A stretch of 31,876 nucleotides of DNA from a bacterium (GCA_024276815.1 JAJRWM010000245.1:1-31876), one strand, 5' to 3'; counted from the first letter of the stretch, positions 1-9,731 are shown. Numbers and translations are program-made. Notes: generated from the sequence alone by a model not told the origin.

Positions 1-54
1 AAAATGAGGTTTAAAACGGTTGAAATGAGTAACCTGGGAGATAAATTGAGGTAG
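1..54 (+). CDS. Possible 3' end of a preceding gene (partial)
   Basis: Frame 1 is open from the first base to a TAG at 52-54, giving about 17 residues (KMRFKTVEMSNLGDKLR). The piece is too short to recognise and could be chance. Bases 55-230 after it hold no ORF or clear hairpin that I can support, only an AT-rich stretch leading into the next gene. Confidence 0.2.
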   Translation, partial: KMRFKTVEMSNLGDKLR

Positions 55-230
55 AAACGACCACTTCTCGGACTTTTTGCCAACCATAACCCACCTTTGA
101 CCGTAGATTTCACCAAAACCTCCCGTTTTGCAACAGCCCCCACTTGGAGCTATTACCTGAAATTGTAAGTTTTTTCCACACGAATCATTAATGATGTTAT
201 CCTTTAATCTATCAATTCATATTACATATT

Positions 231-1040
231 ATGACTATTTATCGTTTGCTCATAATCAGTCTGCTTGCTTGTACCTGCCGCCAGACGTGGGGAGCCCTGG
301 AAAATCGTCCGCTTGACGCGCGCTCTCTCGGTATGGGACAGGCGTCTGTGGCCGTCAGCGATTCTGTATTCACCAACCCCGCGGGATTGGTTCAATTGAA
401 ACGCTGGGAAGCCGGCAGCGGCTACAGCAAATTGTTTAATCTGGACGAACTGGCGTTCAGCGTGCTTTCGGTTGGCGGCCCAGTAAAAAACGATATCGCT
501 CTGGGCTTTGGCTTTAGCAGTTTTGGCGGCTCACGATACCAGGAAAATTTATTGTTAATCGGTTCCGGGGTCACTCTCCGGCGGCGTTTTCACCTTGGCC
601 TGAATTGCCGGGCGGCCCAAATAAAAATTGGGCAGGGGAAAGTGAACAGCGGAATCGGAGCCGACGGCGGACTTTTAATCGATGTTACTTCCCGACTGAA
701 AGCGGGCTATTTTCATCAGGGATTAATACCAGCCTTCAATCGGGACTGGACGAGGTCCCGCAAAGCTTACGGGCTGGCGCTTCAGGTGACCGACAACGCG
801 CTCTTGGGCGCTGAAATACTTGAGGAGACTCCCTTCCCACCCAATTGGCGGGTCGGTCAGGAAATCTGGATTTCCCCACTGTTCGCTCTTCGCTGCGGAT
901 TCAGCGTTAATCCCGACCGGTTCAGCTTCGGTTTTGGCTTAAAAAGAGACCGCCTGCGCGTCGATTACGCTGTAACCAGCCACGAGGTCCTGGATCTGAC
1001 TCACCTCATTACCCTGAATGTTGTCTGGGGACTGCTATGA
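231..1040 (+). CDS. PorV/PorQ-like outer membrane beta-barrel protein
   Basis: The 269-residue protein starts with a hydrophobic signal-like segment (about residues 5-21), followed by a segment typical of PorV/PorQ-type barrel proteins: RSLGMGQASVAVSD, then a TNPAGL motif near residue 48. The remainder is alternating hydrophobic and polar stretches with many Gly and aromatic residues, ending in beta-strand-like sequence, as expected for an outer-membrane barrel of the UPF0164/PorV class. It probably resides in the outer membrane; in relatives such proteins take part in surface transport or type IX secretion, but nothing here shows a type IX system. The stop overlaps the next start by ATGA, so the two genes are probably translationally coupled. 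There is no clear Shine-Dalgarno site before ATG 231. Confidence 0.6.
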   Translation: MTIYRLLIISLLACTCRQTWGALENRPLDARSLGMGQASVAVSDSVFTNPAGLVQLKRWEAGSGYSKLFNLDELAFSVLSVGGPVKNDIALGFGFSSFGGSRYQENLLLIGSGVTLRRRFHLGLNCRAAQIKIGQGKVNSGIGADGGLLIDVTSRLKAGYFHQGLIPAFNRDWTRSRKAYGLALQVTDNALLGAEILEETPFPPNWRVGQEIWISPLFALRCGFSVNPDRFSFGFGLKRDRLRVDYAVTSHEVLDLTHLITLNVVWGLL

Positions 1041-2820
1041 AATATAAATTATGGCTGCTGATCCTCATATTAATATGTTTTCTTAGCCCGGCAAACAAGA
1101 TTCGCCCGGAAGATGTCTCCCGGACCGACCTGGTGGTCAGCGAGGAGGAACTCTCCGATTTACTGGCCGGAGAGGAAATCACCCGGACCACCTATAATGA
1201 ATACCAGTTCCTGTTCGATAATCCCGTCGAACTGAACAGCGCCTCGTTTGCTGAGCTTATGACCCTGCCGCGATTCAACCGGGAACTGGCTGAAAAGATA
1301 ATCCGCTTACGACAGGAGAAACGGTTCTCTTCGCTCTCCGAGATCAGGGAAATAGTCGGAGAGGATATCTTTTTAGCTATCCAGCCGTTAATCAGAGCGA
1401 CGCCGGAACCCGGTCTCTGGCACGCCCGGAGCAGGATATCAATGACGGATGATTTCGAGGATGAGAATAAAGCGGATATCTATGTCAGGCTGAGAAGCGA
1501 TTACAACAAAACCGTTTTCTTTGGTCTCAGAGGCGAAGCCGGCGAAGCGATACGAGGTTATGACTATCATGACGGCTATCCCTACGCTCACGAGGAAACT
1601 AACCGCATTACCCTGGAAAGGTTTTACCTGGGAGTGGAAAGACCGGGCCTGGTGGAAAGATTTGTCCTGGGTGATTATTCCCTGCGATTCGGCCAGGGAG
1701 TAACGCTTAATACCGCCAAGCGACGCCGGGGTGAAGGGATATTCTACAATGACAGCGCCACCTCACGCGATCGAGGGTTGGCCGCCAGCCTGAAGATCGG
1801 GCGATATTTTCATCCTTCACTTTTTTACAGTTATCTAAATCGGGGGTATTCCGTGCCGGCTTTCATAGCTGACAAAAAAACGACCTGTAAGTTACCCGGG
1901 CTGTATGATGACCAGGTTTGGGGAGGAAGGCTGGAGTATCGGGCCGAGGAGTTCAAAAGGGTCGGTTATACCTTTTACCAGGAAAAAATTGAGCGAAAAT
2001 TTGATTTTGATATCACCGGCTTCGAGGAACGCAATCAAATCGCTGTCAGTGGCTTCGATTTTCAATATGATTACAACCGGGCCGTGTTCAGCGGCGAATA
2101 CTCGCAAATGGAAAAGGCGATAACGCCATTTTTCTGGAAGTTCTGGCCGGGAGGCCGGACTCGTCAATAAATGCCAGTTATCGCTGTTACCCCGAAGAAT
2201 ACCGTAATCCGCTGGGCGGCGGTTTCGCCAACAGCGATGATGAGCCGAATGCCAGCGATGAAATCGGCTATTACCTGAAACTGGAAAATCAACTATTCCC
2301 CCGCTATACCCTGGTAACCAGCTTCGATCAGTGGCGGCATCCCTCCAGCCTGATCGCCGACCGTGAAATCAACGCCTCCTTAATCGCCAAGCCGCTGGAG
2401 ATATTAAAAACAACGGTAAAATACCGAAGCAAGGATACTGACGTTTTCAAGAGCGGCTACCGTTATTATTACTACAGCGTGAAACCTCGAATCACCCTGC
2501 GTGGCAATGCCAAGCTGACTCTTTACTACCAGTTGCGCGAGTATTTCAATAGTCAGAATGAGCTGGAACTGAACGATACCGGTTACGGCTTGCTGCGGCT
2601 TGGCTGGAGGGATATCTGCTTTCTGGACGCCCGGTTGAAATTCAGAACGGTTAACCGGCTGGCCGACAATATGAAATTGACCAGAGAAGCCTACTGGCAG
2701 TTCAAAGTCAAGTGCCCGGCCAATTTTGACGCGCTTTTAAAATATACCGTCAGCGAGTCGCTGATTCCGACCGCGACGCCCACCGCCAAATTTAAAATCC
2801 GGCTTGACTGGAGCTATTAA
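1037..2820 (+). pseudogene. Helix-hairpin-helix outer-membrane barrel protein, frameshifted
   Basis: The first frame (1037-2170) encodes 377 residues: a signal-like N-terminus, a ComEA-like helix-hairpin-helix at about residues 64-120 (ELNSASFAELMTLPRF onward), then a beta-barrel-like domain with the DYSLRFGQGV segment. That frame stops just after GGRTRQ. The next frame is open from about 2101 to TAA at 2818-2820 and continues the same barrel-like composition (GDNAIFLEVLAGRPDSS to a terminal IRLDWSY, an aromatic end typical of barrels). Adding one A to the four-A run at 2112-2115 joins both parts into about 594 residues, a normal size for this HhH-barrel family. This is either a sequencing or assembly error or a recent pseudogene. 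The function is unknown; the HhH could bind DNA, and the gene is coupled to the PorV-like gene by an ATGA overlap. Confidence 0.7.
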
Positions 2821-2870
2821 AGCAGGTCTACGATCCGAGGATGCTTTTCTTCGGCACATAGCAAAATCGC

Positions 2871-2896
2871 TCCTAAGCGTTTAGCTCCGCTTAGGA
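2871..2896. terminator. Hairpin in convergent intergenic region
   Basis: A perfect 9 bp inverted repeat, TCCTAAGCG and CGCTTAGGA, encloses an 8 base loop. It lies 50 bp past the barrel gene and upstream of the convergent fhs stop. There is no clean U-tract, so a rho-independent role is uncertain. Confidence 0.4.
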
Positions 2897-2938
2897 ATTA
2901 CCTGAAAAACAGGTTACGACCTTTGGTAAGGCTTTTTA

Positions 2939-2971
2939 GGGGGGACCCTTTTTTCAAAAAAAAGTCCCCCC
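2939..2971. terminator. G-run/C-run hairpin, likely bidirectional terminator or repeat copy
   Basis: GGGGGGAC at 2939-2946 pairs with GTCCCCCC at 2964-2971, and inside it a T6 run pairs with an A run around a single-base loop. It sits between the convergent barrel gene and fhs, where a two-way terminator is expected. Three similar hairpins occur at 9732, 21905 and 30741, so it is probably one copy of a dispersed family. Confidence 0.5.
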
Positions 2972-3010
2972 TCTTCACATATCTATCACTACATTGGCTT
3001 GTAAAACGCC

Positions 3011-4729
3011 CTAGAACAATCCGACAATCTTGCCTGTCTCAAAGTCAATATCTACATTATTACCGGCCGGTTTTGAAGGCAGTCCCGGCATGGTGCGCAT
3101 GGTTCCCAGCAAGGGATAGAGAAAACCGGCGCCGACCGAAGCTCTTACTTCGCGGATGGGCACGTCAAAACCCTCGGGACGCCCCTTAAGCTTAGGGTCA
3201 TGCGATAGTGACAAGTGGGTTTTCGCCATACATATCGGTAGCTTGTCGAAACCATTTTCAGTGTAACTTTTAATTTGTTTATTGGCCAGGGCCGAATAGC
3301 TGACTGAGCCGGCGCCGTAGACCTTTTTGGCAATGATCTCAATCTTCTCCTTGATCGGGAGATCCAATGGATACAGGAATTTAAAGTCGCTTGGCTGGTC
3401 AGCCGCGGTAACGACAGCCTGAGCCAGTTCTTTCGCGCCTTCGCCACCATCCGACCAATGCTTGGAAACAACCGCGTCAAAAGCGCCGGCCGCTTTAGCG
3501 TGGCGTTTAACAGTTTCAATTTCCGCGTCGGTGTCAGTGGGGAAAAAGTTAATGGCAACCACAACCGGCACGCCGAACAGTCTCATATTCTCGATCTGCT
3601 TCACCAGGTTGGAACAACCGGCATCAACAGCTTCAACGTTTTCGCTCAACAGACCCGGATCCAATGGCTTACCGGCGACAACGGTAAATTTACCGCTGTG
3701 CATTTTCAGCGCCCTGATCGTCGCGACCAAAACAACGGCGTCAGGTTTCAAACCGGAATAGCGGCACTTGATATCCATGAACTTTTCAGCTCCGATATCG
3801 GCGCCGAATCCGCTTTCGGTAACCAGGTAGTCGCCCAGCTTGACGCCAATCATGTCAGCCAGAATGGAACTGTTGCCATGAGCGATATTGGCGAATGGCC
3901 CGGCGTGAATAAACGCCGGCGTGTTTTCCAGGGTTTGCAACAAAGTCGGCATGATGGCGTCTTTAAGAAGTACAGTCATCGCGCCAGCGGCTTTCAGATC
4001 TTCAGCGGTAACCGGTTTCCCGTCCGTATTCATGGCCACCACCATCTTGCCCAGCCGCTCGCGTAAATCCCTCAAGCTGGTAGTCAGGGCCAGGATTGCC
4101 ATGACTTCGGAAGCCACGGTAATATCAAAACCGGTCTCTCTGGGAATACCGTCCATTTTACCGCCCAATCCGATGATTACATTCCTTAAAAACCTATCGG
4201 AAATATCAAGCACCCGACGGACAGAGATAGTACTGGGATCAATTTTCAAGGGATTGCCTTTAAGGATTGAATTATCGAGAAACGCGCAGAGCAAGTTGTG
4301 GGCTACCCCGACAGCGTGAATATCGCCGGTCAAATGGAGGTTGAAATCCTCCATGGGCACGACTTGTGAGTAGCCGCCGCCAGCGGCCCCACCCTTGATC
4401 CCGAAAGTCGGTCCCATCGAGGGCTGACGAATCGCCAGGATCGCTTTCTTGCCTATTTGGTTCAATCCCTGGGTTAAACCAACCGAGGTGGTTGTTTTAC
4501 CTTCGCCGAGCGGCGTCGGTGTAATCGCGGTAACGTCAATATACTTGGCGTTAGGTTTGTCTTTTAACCTCTCGATCACATCCAGGTGAACTTTAGCCTT
4601 GTATTTGCCATGTAATTCCAGATCGTCCTCAGTAAGCCCGACGGATTCAGCAACCTCCAGGATTGGTTTTAATTTAGCCGCCTGGGCAATTTCAATATCG
4701 CTTCCTACCGCGGTTTTCGCATCTGTCAT
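3011..4729 (-). CDS. fhs: Formate--tetrahydrofolate ligase
   Basis: This enzyme makes 10-formyl-tetrahydrofolate from formate, ATP and tetrahydrofolate, the second step of the methyl branch of the Wood-Ljungdahl pathway and a source of C1 units. The 572-residue protein is close to the usual 555-560. It shows the P-loop region [16 protein letters not shown], a glycine-rich [14 protein letters not shown] segment, and a conserved C-terminal end ([16 protein letters not shown]). I chose ATG 4729 over the upstream TTG at 4747 because AGGGGAG lies 8 bases before 4729. The cooS gene lies 164 bp upstream on the same strand, which fits joint use in C1 metabolism. Confidence 0.95.
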   Translation of the reverse strand: MTDAKTAVGSDIEIAQAAKLKPILEVAESVGLTEDDLELHGKYKAKVHLDVIERLKDKPNAKYIDVTAITPTPLGEGKTTTSVGLTQGLNQIGKKAILAIRQPSMGPTFGIKGGAAGGGYSQVVPMEDFNLHLTGDIHAVGVAHNLLCAFLDNSILKGNPLKIDPSTISVRRVLDISDRFLRNVIIGLGGKMDGIPRETGFDITVASEVMAILALTTSLRDLRERLGKMVVAMNTDGKPVTAEDLKAAGAMTVLLKDAIMPTLLQTLENTPAFIHAGPFANIAHGNSSILADMIGVKLGDYLVTESGFGADIGAEKFMDIKCRYSGLKPDAVVLVATIRALKMHSGKFTVVAGKPLDPGLLSENVEAVDAGCSNLVKQIENMRLFGVPVVVAINFFPTDTDAEIETVKRHAKAAGAFDAVVSKHWSDGGEGAKELAQAVVTAADQPSDFKFLYPLDLPIKEKIEIIAKKVYGAGSVSYSALANKQIKSYTENGFDKLPICMAKTHLSLSHDPKLKGRPEGFDVPIREVRASVGAGFLYPLLGTMRTMPGLPSKPAGNNVDIDFETGKIVGLF

Positions 4730-4825
4730 TCCTTCATCTCCCCTCAATTCATTTAATAGAGATAAAATATCCCTTTATAGCTAAAATCGTGAACAGGCCG
4801 AAGCGCCAATAGCAATAAAATTTAT

Positions 4826-4876
4826 GTTAACCTCCCAGGACTAGGTGTTTAAAGCCGCAATCCCGAGAGGGTTAAC
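4826..4876. repeat. Inverted repeat between cooS and fhs
   Basis: GTTAACC at 4826-4832 and GGTTAAC at 4870-4876 form a 7 bp perfect inverted repeat with a 37 base spacer, just after the cooS stop. It could be a weak attenuating or processing structure or an operator pair; there is no further support. Confidence 0.25.
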
Positions 4877-4893
4877 GTCACAGAGAACCGCAA

Positions 4894-6801
4894 CTAAATC
4901 TTTAAAGCTTCCCGCTTGGATTTAATAAGAGCGAGAATGTGTTCCACGGCTTTTTGAGGATCAGGTTCGCAAACGAAGCGGGCGCCAAAGATTTTCTGGA
5001 GATCGCCATCTTCATGGTAAAGCATTTTTTCCACGTTAGGACTACCGTTAACCTGATGCTTTGTTCCTATGTATACGGTAACACCGCTGGCGACAAAATA
5101 ATTACCGATAGACAAGGCCTTTTCACTCATGTTTTCCAGAGCGACACCGGCTACCGGCAGTTCGTCAAACTCCTCCGCCAGGCCATGAGCGACCATCTCA
5201 TAGCAGGCTTTCAGGATACGGGTATTATCGACACAGGAACCAACGTGAACAACCGGCGGACAGCCAACAGCTTCGCAAATCTCTTTCAAACCTTCGCCAG
5301 CCTTTCCTTTGGCTTCAGGCACCATCAGGCCCGCCTTGGCGGTGGCGATAGCCGAGCAACCGGTCTGTACCACCAAAACATTGTTTTTAATCAGTTCTGT
5401 CGCTATATCCACATGGCTTTGATCGTGTTTCAGCCGCGTGTTGTTACAGCCCACGATACCCACAACGCCGAAGATCCGTCCCGCTTTGATGGCGTCAACC
5501 AGGGGGTGATAAGAGGCTCTGAAATTACCGCCCAGCATATAATTAATGGTCTCATGAGTGAAACCGGCCACCAAATCAGTTTTGTTTTTAGGTATCTGGA
5601 CTTTAGCGGCGTCCCGGTTCTTGTAGTTGTCGATAGCGATTTTCAGTATTTTATGGGCGATCTCGGTAGCGTGTTCTTCGTCGAAATGAATGATGTCAGC
5701 GCCGCCGATATCGGCCTTGGGGCTGGTTGAGATGATTTTGGTATGGTAATGCGAAGCGACTTCCGGCAGAACCGGCATGATACATTGCACATCCACGACC
5801 ATAGCTTCCACCGCTACGGTCACCAAAGCCAGCTCCTGCTGGAAGAAGTTGCCGGCTAAGGAAACGCCCTTACGCATCAACACTTCGTTGGCGGTGCAGC
5901 AAATCCCCGCGAAATTAATGCCCTTCGCGCCGACTTTCTGAGCTAATTCCTGGATTTCTTTTTCCTCGGCGACATCGACCAGCAGATTGGAGAGGGTAGG
6001 TTCATGTCCGTGGATGATGATGTTGATCTTGTCTTCGCTCAAGACGCCAAGATTGGCTTCTCCCCTGATAGGTCCGGGGCAACCAAAAAGGATGTCAGAA
6101 ATTTCTGTGGCCCACATGGAACCGGCCCAGCCGTTAGTCAAACTAGTTTTCATACTGTTCAAGATCATGGACTTATAATCAGAGGTCATACCAATGGTGG
6201 TGCGGTGCAAGGTATCAACAACCGCCGCGCAGACGCCGTGAGGAACAACATTATGTTCTTCCCAGATTTTTCGGCGTTTTTCCGGCACCCTGGTTTTGAC
6301 ATAAACCAGGTCAGCGTGACTGCGCTCATATTGGTCGATAGCGAACTGGGCTACTTCGCGGCCGATTTGATTGACGTCTTTTCCTTCAGTCCCGATACCG
6401 ATCTCAGCGGCGCAGTTCATTAATTTCTTCTCATCGTTAATCTCATAAGCGGGAAGTTTCCCTTCCGCCGCGTGCAACAGGGTATAAGCCAGATGCAAAC
6501 CGTGGTCCGAGTGAGCCGATGTTCCGGCAGCCACTGCCCGGGCCAGGTTTCTGGAAGTGAAAACATCAGCGTTGGCACCGCAGACGCCCCGGCTGGGCTC
6601 GCCGCCTTTAAGACTCAACCGGCACGGTCCCATAGAACAATGTCGGCAACAAAGACCAGCCAAACCATAGGGACAACTTGATCCCATCGCGGCCGCCCGG
6701 TCAAAAACCGTGGAGACTCCATCCTTTTGGGCTTTTTCCAATAATTCAACAACTGTTGGGTCTATACTCAACTCTTTGGGGGTTTTTCTTTCCTTGGCCA
6801 T
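4894..6801 (-). CDS. cooS: Anaerobic carbon monoxide dehydrogenase, catalytic subunit (Ni-Fe)
   Basis: This enzyme oxidises CO to CO2 reversibly with low-potential electron carriers. The 635-residue protein matches the monofunctional CooS/CODH length. The N-terminal cysteines for the D and B clusters are visible (C43, C51, C52, C55, C60, C74). Candidate C-cluster ligands are all present in order: His in HGHEP, Cys in GICCTANE, CIMPVLP, GIVGCNN, QTGCSAIA and HVGSCVDN. No acetyl-CoA synthase, CooC or CooF gene is adjacent, so whether it works in the Wood-Ljungdahl pathway or in CO oxidation cannot be decided here; the fhs gene downstream favours C1 metabolism. Start ATG 6801 has an AAGGCGG-like site upstream. 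Confidence 0.95.
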   Translation of the reverse strand: MAKERKTPKELSIDPTVVELLEKAQKDGVSTVFDRAAAMGSSCPYGLAGLCCRHCSMGPCRLSLKGGEPSRGVCGANADVFTSRNLARAVAAGTSAHSDHGLHLAYTLLHAAEGKLPAYEINDEKKLMNCAAEIGIGTEGKDVNQIGREVAQFAIDQYERSHADLVYVKTRVPEKRRKIWEEHNVVPHGVCAAVVDTLHRTTIGMTSDYKSMILNSMKTSLTNGWAGSMWATEISDILFGCPGPIRGEANLGVLSEDKINIIIHGHEPTLSNLLVDVAEEKEIQELAQKVGAKGINFAGICCTANEVLMRKGVSLAGNFFQQELALVTVAVEAMVVDVQCIMPVLPEVASHYHTKIISTSPKADIGGADIIHFDEEHATEIAHKILKIAIDNYKNRDAAKVQIPKNKTDLVAGFTHETINYMLGGNFRASYHPLVDAIKAGRIFGVVGIVGCNNTRLKHDQSHVDIATELIKNNVLVVQTGCSAIATAKAGLMVPEAKGKAGEGLKEICEAVGCPPVVHVGSCVDNTRILKACYEMVAHGLAEEFDELPVAGVALENMSEKALSIGNYFVASGVTVYIGTKHQVNGSPNVEKMLYHEDGDLQKIFGARFVCEPDPQKAVEHILALIKSKREALKI

Positions 6802-7177
6802 AACACACCGCCTTTCTAAATTTTCAAAAGGAATATTCTTTTATATATTTTCCACTTCGTAATGTTGATCTGGATTTTGGAAGCGGATTATTTTGGTTAA
6901 GATATTTTTACGGATACATTTCCCTGAGTGTGTATATTCTACACATTTTCATTTAAAAGGCAAGTGTTTTTCTGCAATTTTCTCTGATCGCCTGTTTTGG
7001 AGCAGGAAAATACGCTTTCAGAAACAGGTTGTCTGGCGTCAGGGCGGGAAAAGTTACTTTTCGTTATCTTTCGTCAGCAACCTGATCTGTGTTAAAATAA
7101 AGTGATTTGTCGGTTCGAGTCTCAGCGCTTCGCTGGTCAGTAATGACATGGTTTTTTCTATGAGGGGGGGGCAGAAA
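6802..7177. other. Divergent intergenic region between cooS and the ACT gene
   Basis: This 376 bp AT-rich gap separates divergent genes. It contains the operator-like palindrome at 6929-6945, a small CAGCG/CGCTG hairpin at 7123-7135, and a TAAAAT -10-like hexamer near 7093 without a convincing -35. No ORF in it looks coding. Confidence 0.5.
6929..6945. promoter_or_regulatory. Operator-like palindrome upstream of cooS
   Basis: TGTGTA, a 5 base spacer TATTC, and TACACA form a perfect 6 bp inverted repeat 128 bp upstream of the cooS start in the divergent control region. Its symmetry suits a dimeric regulator, but no regulator can be named from sequence. Confidence 0.35.
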
Positions 7178-7573
7178 ATGTCTTTAGGCAGAATCGTCCA
7201 GCAGATTACCATCCTGGTGAATGAGGATGAACCGGGAATCATGGCCAAGGTGACCGGGGCAATCAATGAAATGGGAGTTAATATTGAGGCTATCTGCGCT
7301 TACGGCCGGGAAGGCAAAGCTTCTTTCTGGCTGGTAACGTCGGATAATCAGTCCGCTGTCGGGGCTTTAAGCGCCAAGGGCTTTAATTGCCAGGAGGAAG
7401 AGGTTGTCGTTCTGGAGTTGCCCGATACGCCAGGCGCCCTGGACGCGGTAGCCCAAAAACTGGCGTCTGATGGTTTGAATCTACGGTTCATCTATGCCAG
7501 CGGTACCGGCACGACTACTCTGGTGGTTTTAAAAGCGGATGATAACGCTCAAATTTTGGCATCCCTGGAATAA
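7178..7573 (+). CDS. Tandem ACT-domain protein
   Basis: The 131-residue protein consists of two ACT domains: residues 1-65 (QITILVNEDEPGIMAKVT, the usual beta strand plus NxPG-like loop) and 66-131 (VVVLELPDTPGALDAVAQKL). ACT domains bind amino acids and regulate enzymes; stand-alone tandem ACT proteins of this length are common in anaerobes. ATG 7178 is preferred to ATG 7148 or 7160 because the G-rich AGGGGGGGG site lies just before it and the ACT fold begins directly. It is divergent from cooS. A specific ligand or target cannot be given. The 24 codons after the stop remain open in the same frame (see findings). Confidence 0.8.
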   Translation: MSLGRIVQQITILVNEDEPGIMAKVTGAINEMGVNIEAICAYGREGKASFWLVTSDNQSAVGALSAKGFNCQEEEVVVLELPDTPGALDAVAQKLASDGLNLRFIYASGTGTTTLVVLKADDNAQILASLE

Positions 7574-7812
7574 ATTGGCAATTATGCTCAGTTTTATGGC
7601 GGCAACGACACGTCCGGCCCGGTTGTGAACGCCGCCGTCTATCAAAGCTGATGTTTGCGAATAAAGGCAATGATTTTAGTGAGTTATACCAATATCTGCC
7701 TTTTTCGAGTGCGCAGTAGGGAAATATTCAAATTGCCTGAAAAAGTTTCTATCGCTAAATATCATTGTAACTAATTGTGTCTAAAGAATAAAACGGTGGC
7801 TGTCCTGATAAG

Positions 7813-8868
7813 ATGACTGGTAAATATAACGAACCGCCGGCGAACTGGCGGCGGCTCAGAAGCAGTGATTTTTACCAGACGATAAAGCGTAGAGCGCACA
7901 TCATCAGGCATATTCGCCGGTTTTTTGATTCGCGCGGGTTCCTGGAGGTTGAAACTCCCCAGTTAGTGAAGCTCCCCGGTCAGGAACCTTATCTGTATCC
8001 TTTCAAGACGTCGATTCAGCATAAAGATGGCGGGCGGCGACCGGCGTTTTTAATCACCTCTCCGGAATACCACATGAGAAAGTTAATCTGCGGTGGCCTG
8101 GAAAAGATATATCAACTGACTTCAAGTTTCCGCGACCATGAGGAGCGCAGCCCGTTTCACAATCCTGAATTCAGAATATTGGAATGGTACAGGGTTAACG
8201 CAAATTATATGGATATCGCCAACGATTTACAGAAATTATTATATTATTTATGCCTGACACTGACTGGCGGGTCAAAAATAAGATACAAAAACTATTCAAT
8301 TGATCTAGCTCCGCCCTTCGATTATTTAAGCGTTGAAGAAAGCTTCAAAAAATACCTTGATCTTGATTTAAGCCTCTTAATGGCGGATAGGGATGGATTC
8401 ATTAAGGCTGCTTCAGGCAAAGGGTATGAACTGGATTCCGGGGAAGATTGGGAAACAACCTTCTACAAACTGTTTTTGTCTCATGTGGAACCTAAGCTTG
8501 GTATAGATAAACCGACGATATTATATGATTATCCCGCGTCGATGGCGTCTTTGTCAAAACTTAAGGAAGGTGACGAAAAGTGGGCTGAGCGGTTTGAATT
8601 ATACCTGGGGGGCGTCGAAATAGCAAACGCGTTCTCGGAATTGACCGACTGGTCGGTACAACTCAAAAGGCTGGAAGAAGAAAAAAACTTGAGAGCTGCT
8701 ATGGGCCGGGATGTTTACGATATAGATAGCAGTTTTATAGAAGCATTAAAATATGGAATGCCTGAATGTGGAGGAATCGCTTTGGGAGTAGACAGATTGG
8801 TTATGGTTATGTTGAACAAAAATGGCCTGGAAGATGTGATGTTGTTCCCAGGTAAAGATGTCTTTTAA
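7813..8868 (+). CDS. epmA: EF-P lysine aminoacylase, EpmA/GenX family
   Basis: This is a class II lysyl-tRNA-synthetase paralogue without the anticodon-binding domain, 351 residues (EpmA of E. coli is about 325). Motif 2 lies in the SSFRDHEERSPFHNPEF region, the amino-acid site region shows ANAFSELTD, and motif 3 is GIALGVDRLVMVM. In the known system EpmA attaches (R)-beta-lysine to a lysine of elongation factor P, with EpmB making the beta-lysine. Neither efp nor epmB is in this window. The gene ends only 4 bp from the convergent CPBP gene. Family assignment is firm; the exact acyl substrate is inferred. Confidence 0.85.
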   Translation: MTGKYNEPPANWRRLRSSDFYQTIKRRAHIIRHIRRFFDSRGFLEVETPQLVKLPGQEPYLYPFKTSIQHKDGGRRPAFLITSPEYHMRKLICGGLEKIYQLTSSFRDHEERSPFHNPEFRILEWYRVNANYMDIANDLQKLLYYLCLTLTGGSKIRYKNYSIDLAPPFDYLSVEESFKKYLDLDLSLLMADRDGFIKAASGKGYELDSGEDWETTFYKLFLSHVEPKLGIDKPTILYDYPASMASLSKLKEGDEKWAERFELYLGGVEIANAFSELTDWSVQLKRLEEEKNLRAAMGRDVYDIDSSFIEALKYGMPECGGIALGVDRLVMVMLNKNGLEDVMLFPGKDVF

Positions 8869-8872
8869 TATG

Positions 8873-9607
8873 TTAAAACTGATATTTAATATGATAGACA
8901 TATTCCAGAAGTTTGATGAGCAGCAGCGAGGAAGAGTTAATCACCAAATGCCCGATTATTGGACAAAACAGAGAGCCGCTTTTTTCCCGCAAATAGATAA
9001 AAACGAGACTATACAGAAAAAGAACAATAAATATAGGCAGACTCTTGGGTAAATGAGCCGCGGAAAAAAGAAACGATACTCCCAGGATTGCCGCCGGTTT
9101 TCCCCAACTCAAGGAAAATCCATCATACATCAATCCGCGAAACAAGACTTCTTCGGTTAAAGGGCCTAACATAACAACTATCAATACAAACCACAAAGCG
9201 CCCAAAACACCGTGATTAAGAAGCTTTATCGCCGGATTTACTTCGGCTTCAAACTTCAGGAAATAATTACAGGCAGCGTAACCGATTAGTAATAAAGATG
9301 GGGCGACAACAGACAGAACAATATCTACGGCGATCGGCCTTCTGAAGTGCAGTAATTCAATTAACTCCTTGTTCTGCCTGGCTATGAAGACCCGAAAGAT
9401 AAAAAAGAAAAGCAGGATAGAGGAGAGCAGATAGCTACCTGTCAAAATGTACGGCGTATAAAAATCGAAAACCGCTTGAGAGAAAAAATGTTTGACCAAA
9501 AGGTTGGTAAACCGTATCAGGACAAAATTACAGAGCAAAAAAAGCAATAACAGGAGAAGCGATTGCCTGGTCTGCCAATGTTGACCAGGATTATCCGTAT
9601 GACTCAT
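8873..9607 (-). CDS. CPBP family intramembrane metalloprotease
   Basis: The protein has about 244 residues with several hydrophobic helices. The CPBP (CAAX protease and bacteriocin-processing) signature residues are visible: EEVLFRG (EExxxR), FSAAHLP (FxxxH) and GHLVINS (HxxxN), which form the membrane-embedded metal-dependent active site. In other bacteria such proteins process prenylated or peptide substrates or give bacteriocin immunity; the substrate here is unknown. I prefer ATG 9607 (MSHTDN) over the TTG at 9613. No obvious Shine-Dalgarno site is seen. Confidence 0.85.
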   Translation of the reverse strand: MSHTDNPGQHWQTRQSLLLLLLFLLCNFVLIRFTNLLVKHFFSQAVFDFYTPYILTGSYLLSSILLFFFIFRVFIARQNKELIELLHFRRPIAVDIVLSVVAPSLLLIGYAACNYFLKFEAEVNPAIKLLNHGVLGALWFVLIVVMLGPLTEEVLFRGLMYDGFSLSWGKPAAILGVSFLFSAAHLPKSLPIFIVLFLYSLVFIYLREKSGSLFCPIIGHLVINSSSLLLIKLLEYVYHIKYQF

Positions 9608-9731
9608 AGCCAAAGTATAGCAGATAAAAGATCACTGAAGAGGGCCGTGTCAAGAATTTTCGCACCTTAACCCCCTCCCCCCACTTCACTGACGCGTTAC
9701 CATTTCCGCAACCCGTATCTATCAATGCCGT

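Noticed and set aside
2101-2125. Programmed -1 ribosomal frameshifting in the HhH-barrel gene
   Set aside because: The site is not a standard slippery heptamer and no downstream pseudoknot is evident; a lost A in the homopolymer is simpler.
7109-7135. GGTTCGAGTC, resembling a tRNA T-loop, followed by a small hairpin
   Set aside because: The bases around it cannot form a T-arm stem or an acceptor stem, and no anticodon or D-arm lies upstream; it is not a tRNA.
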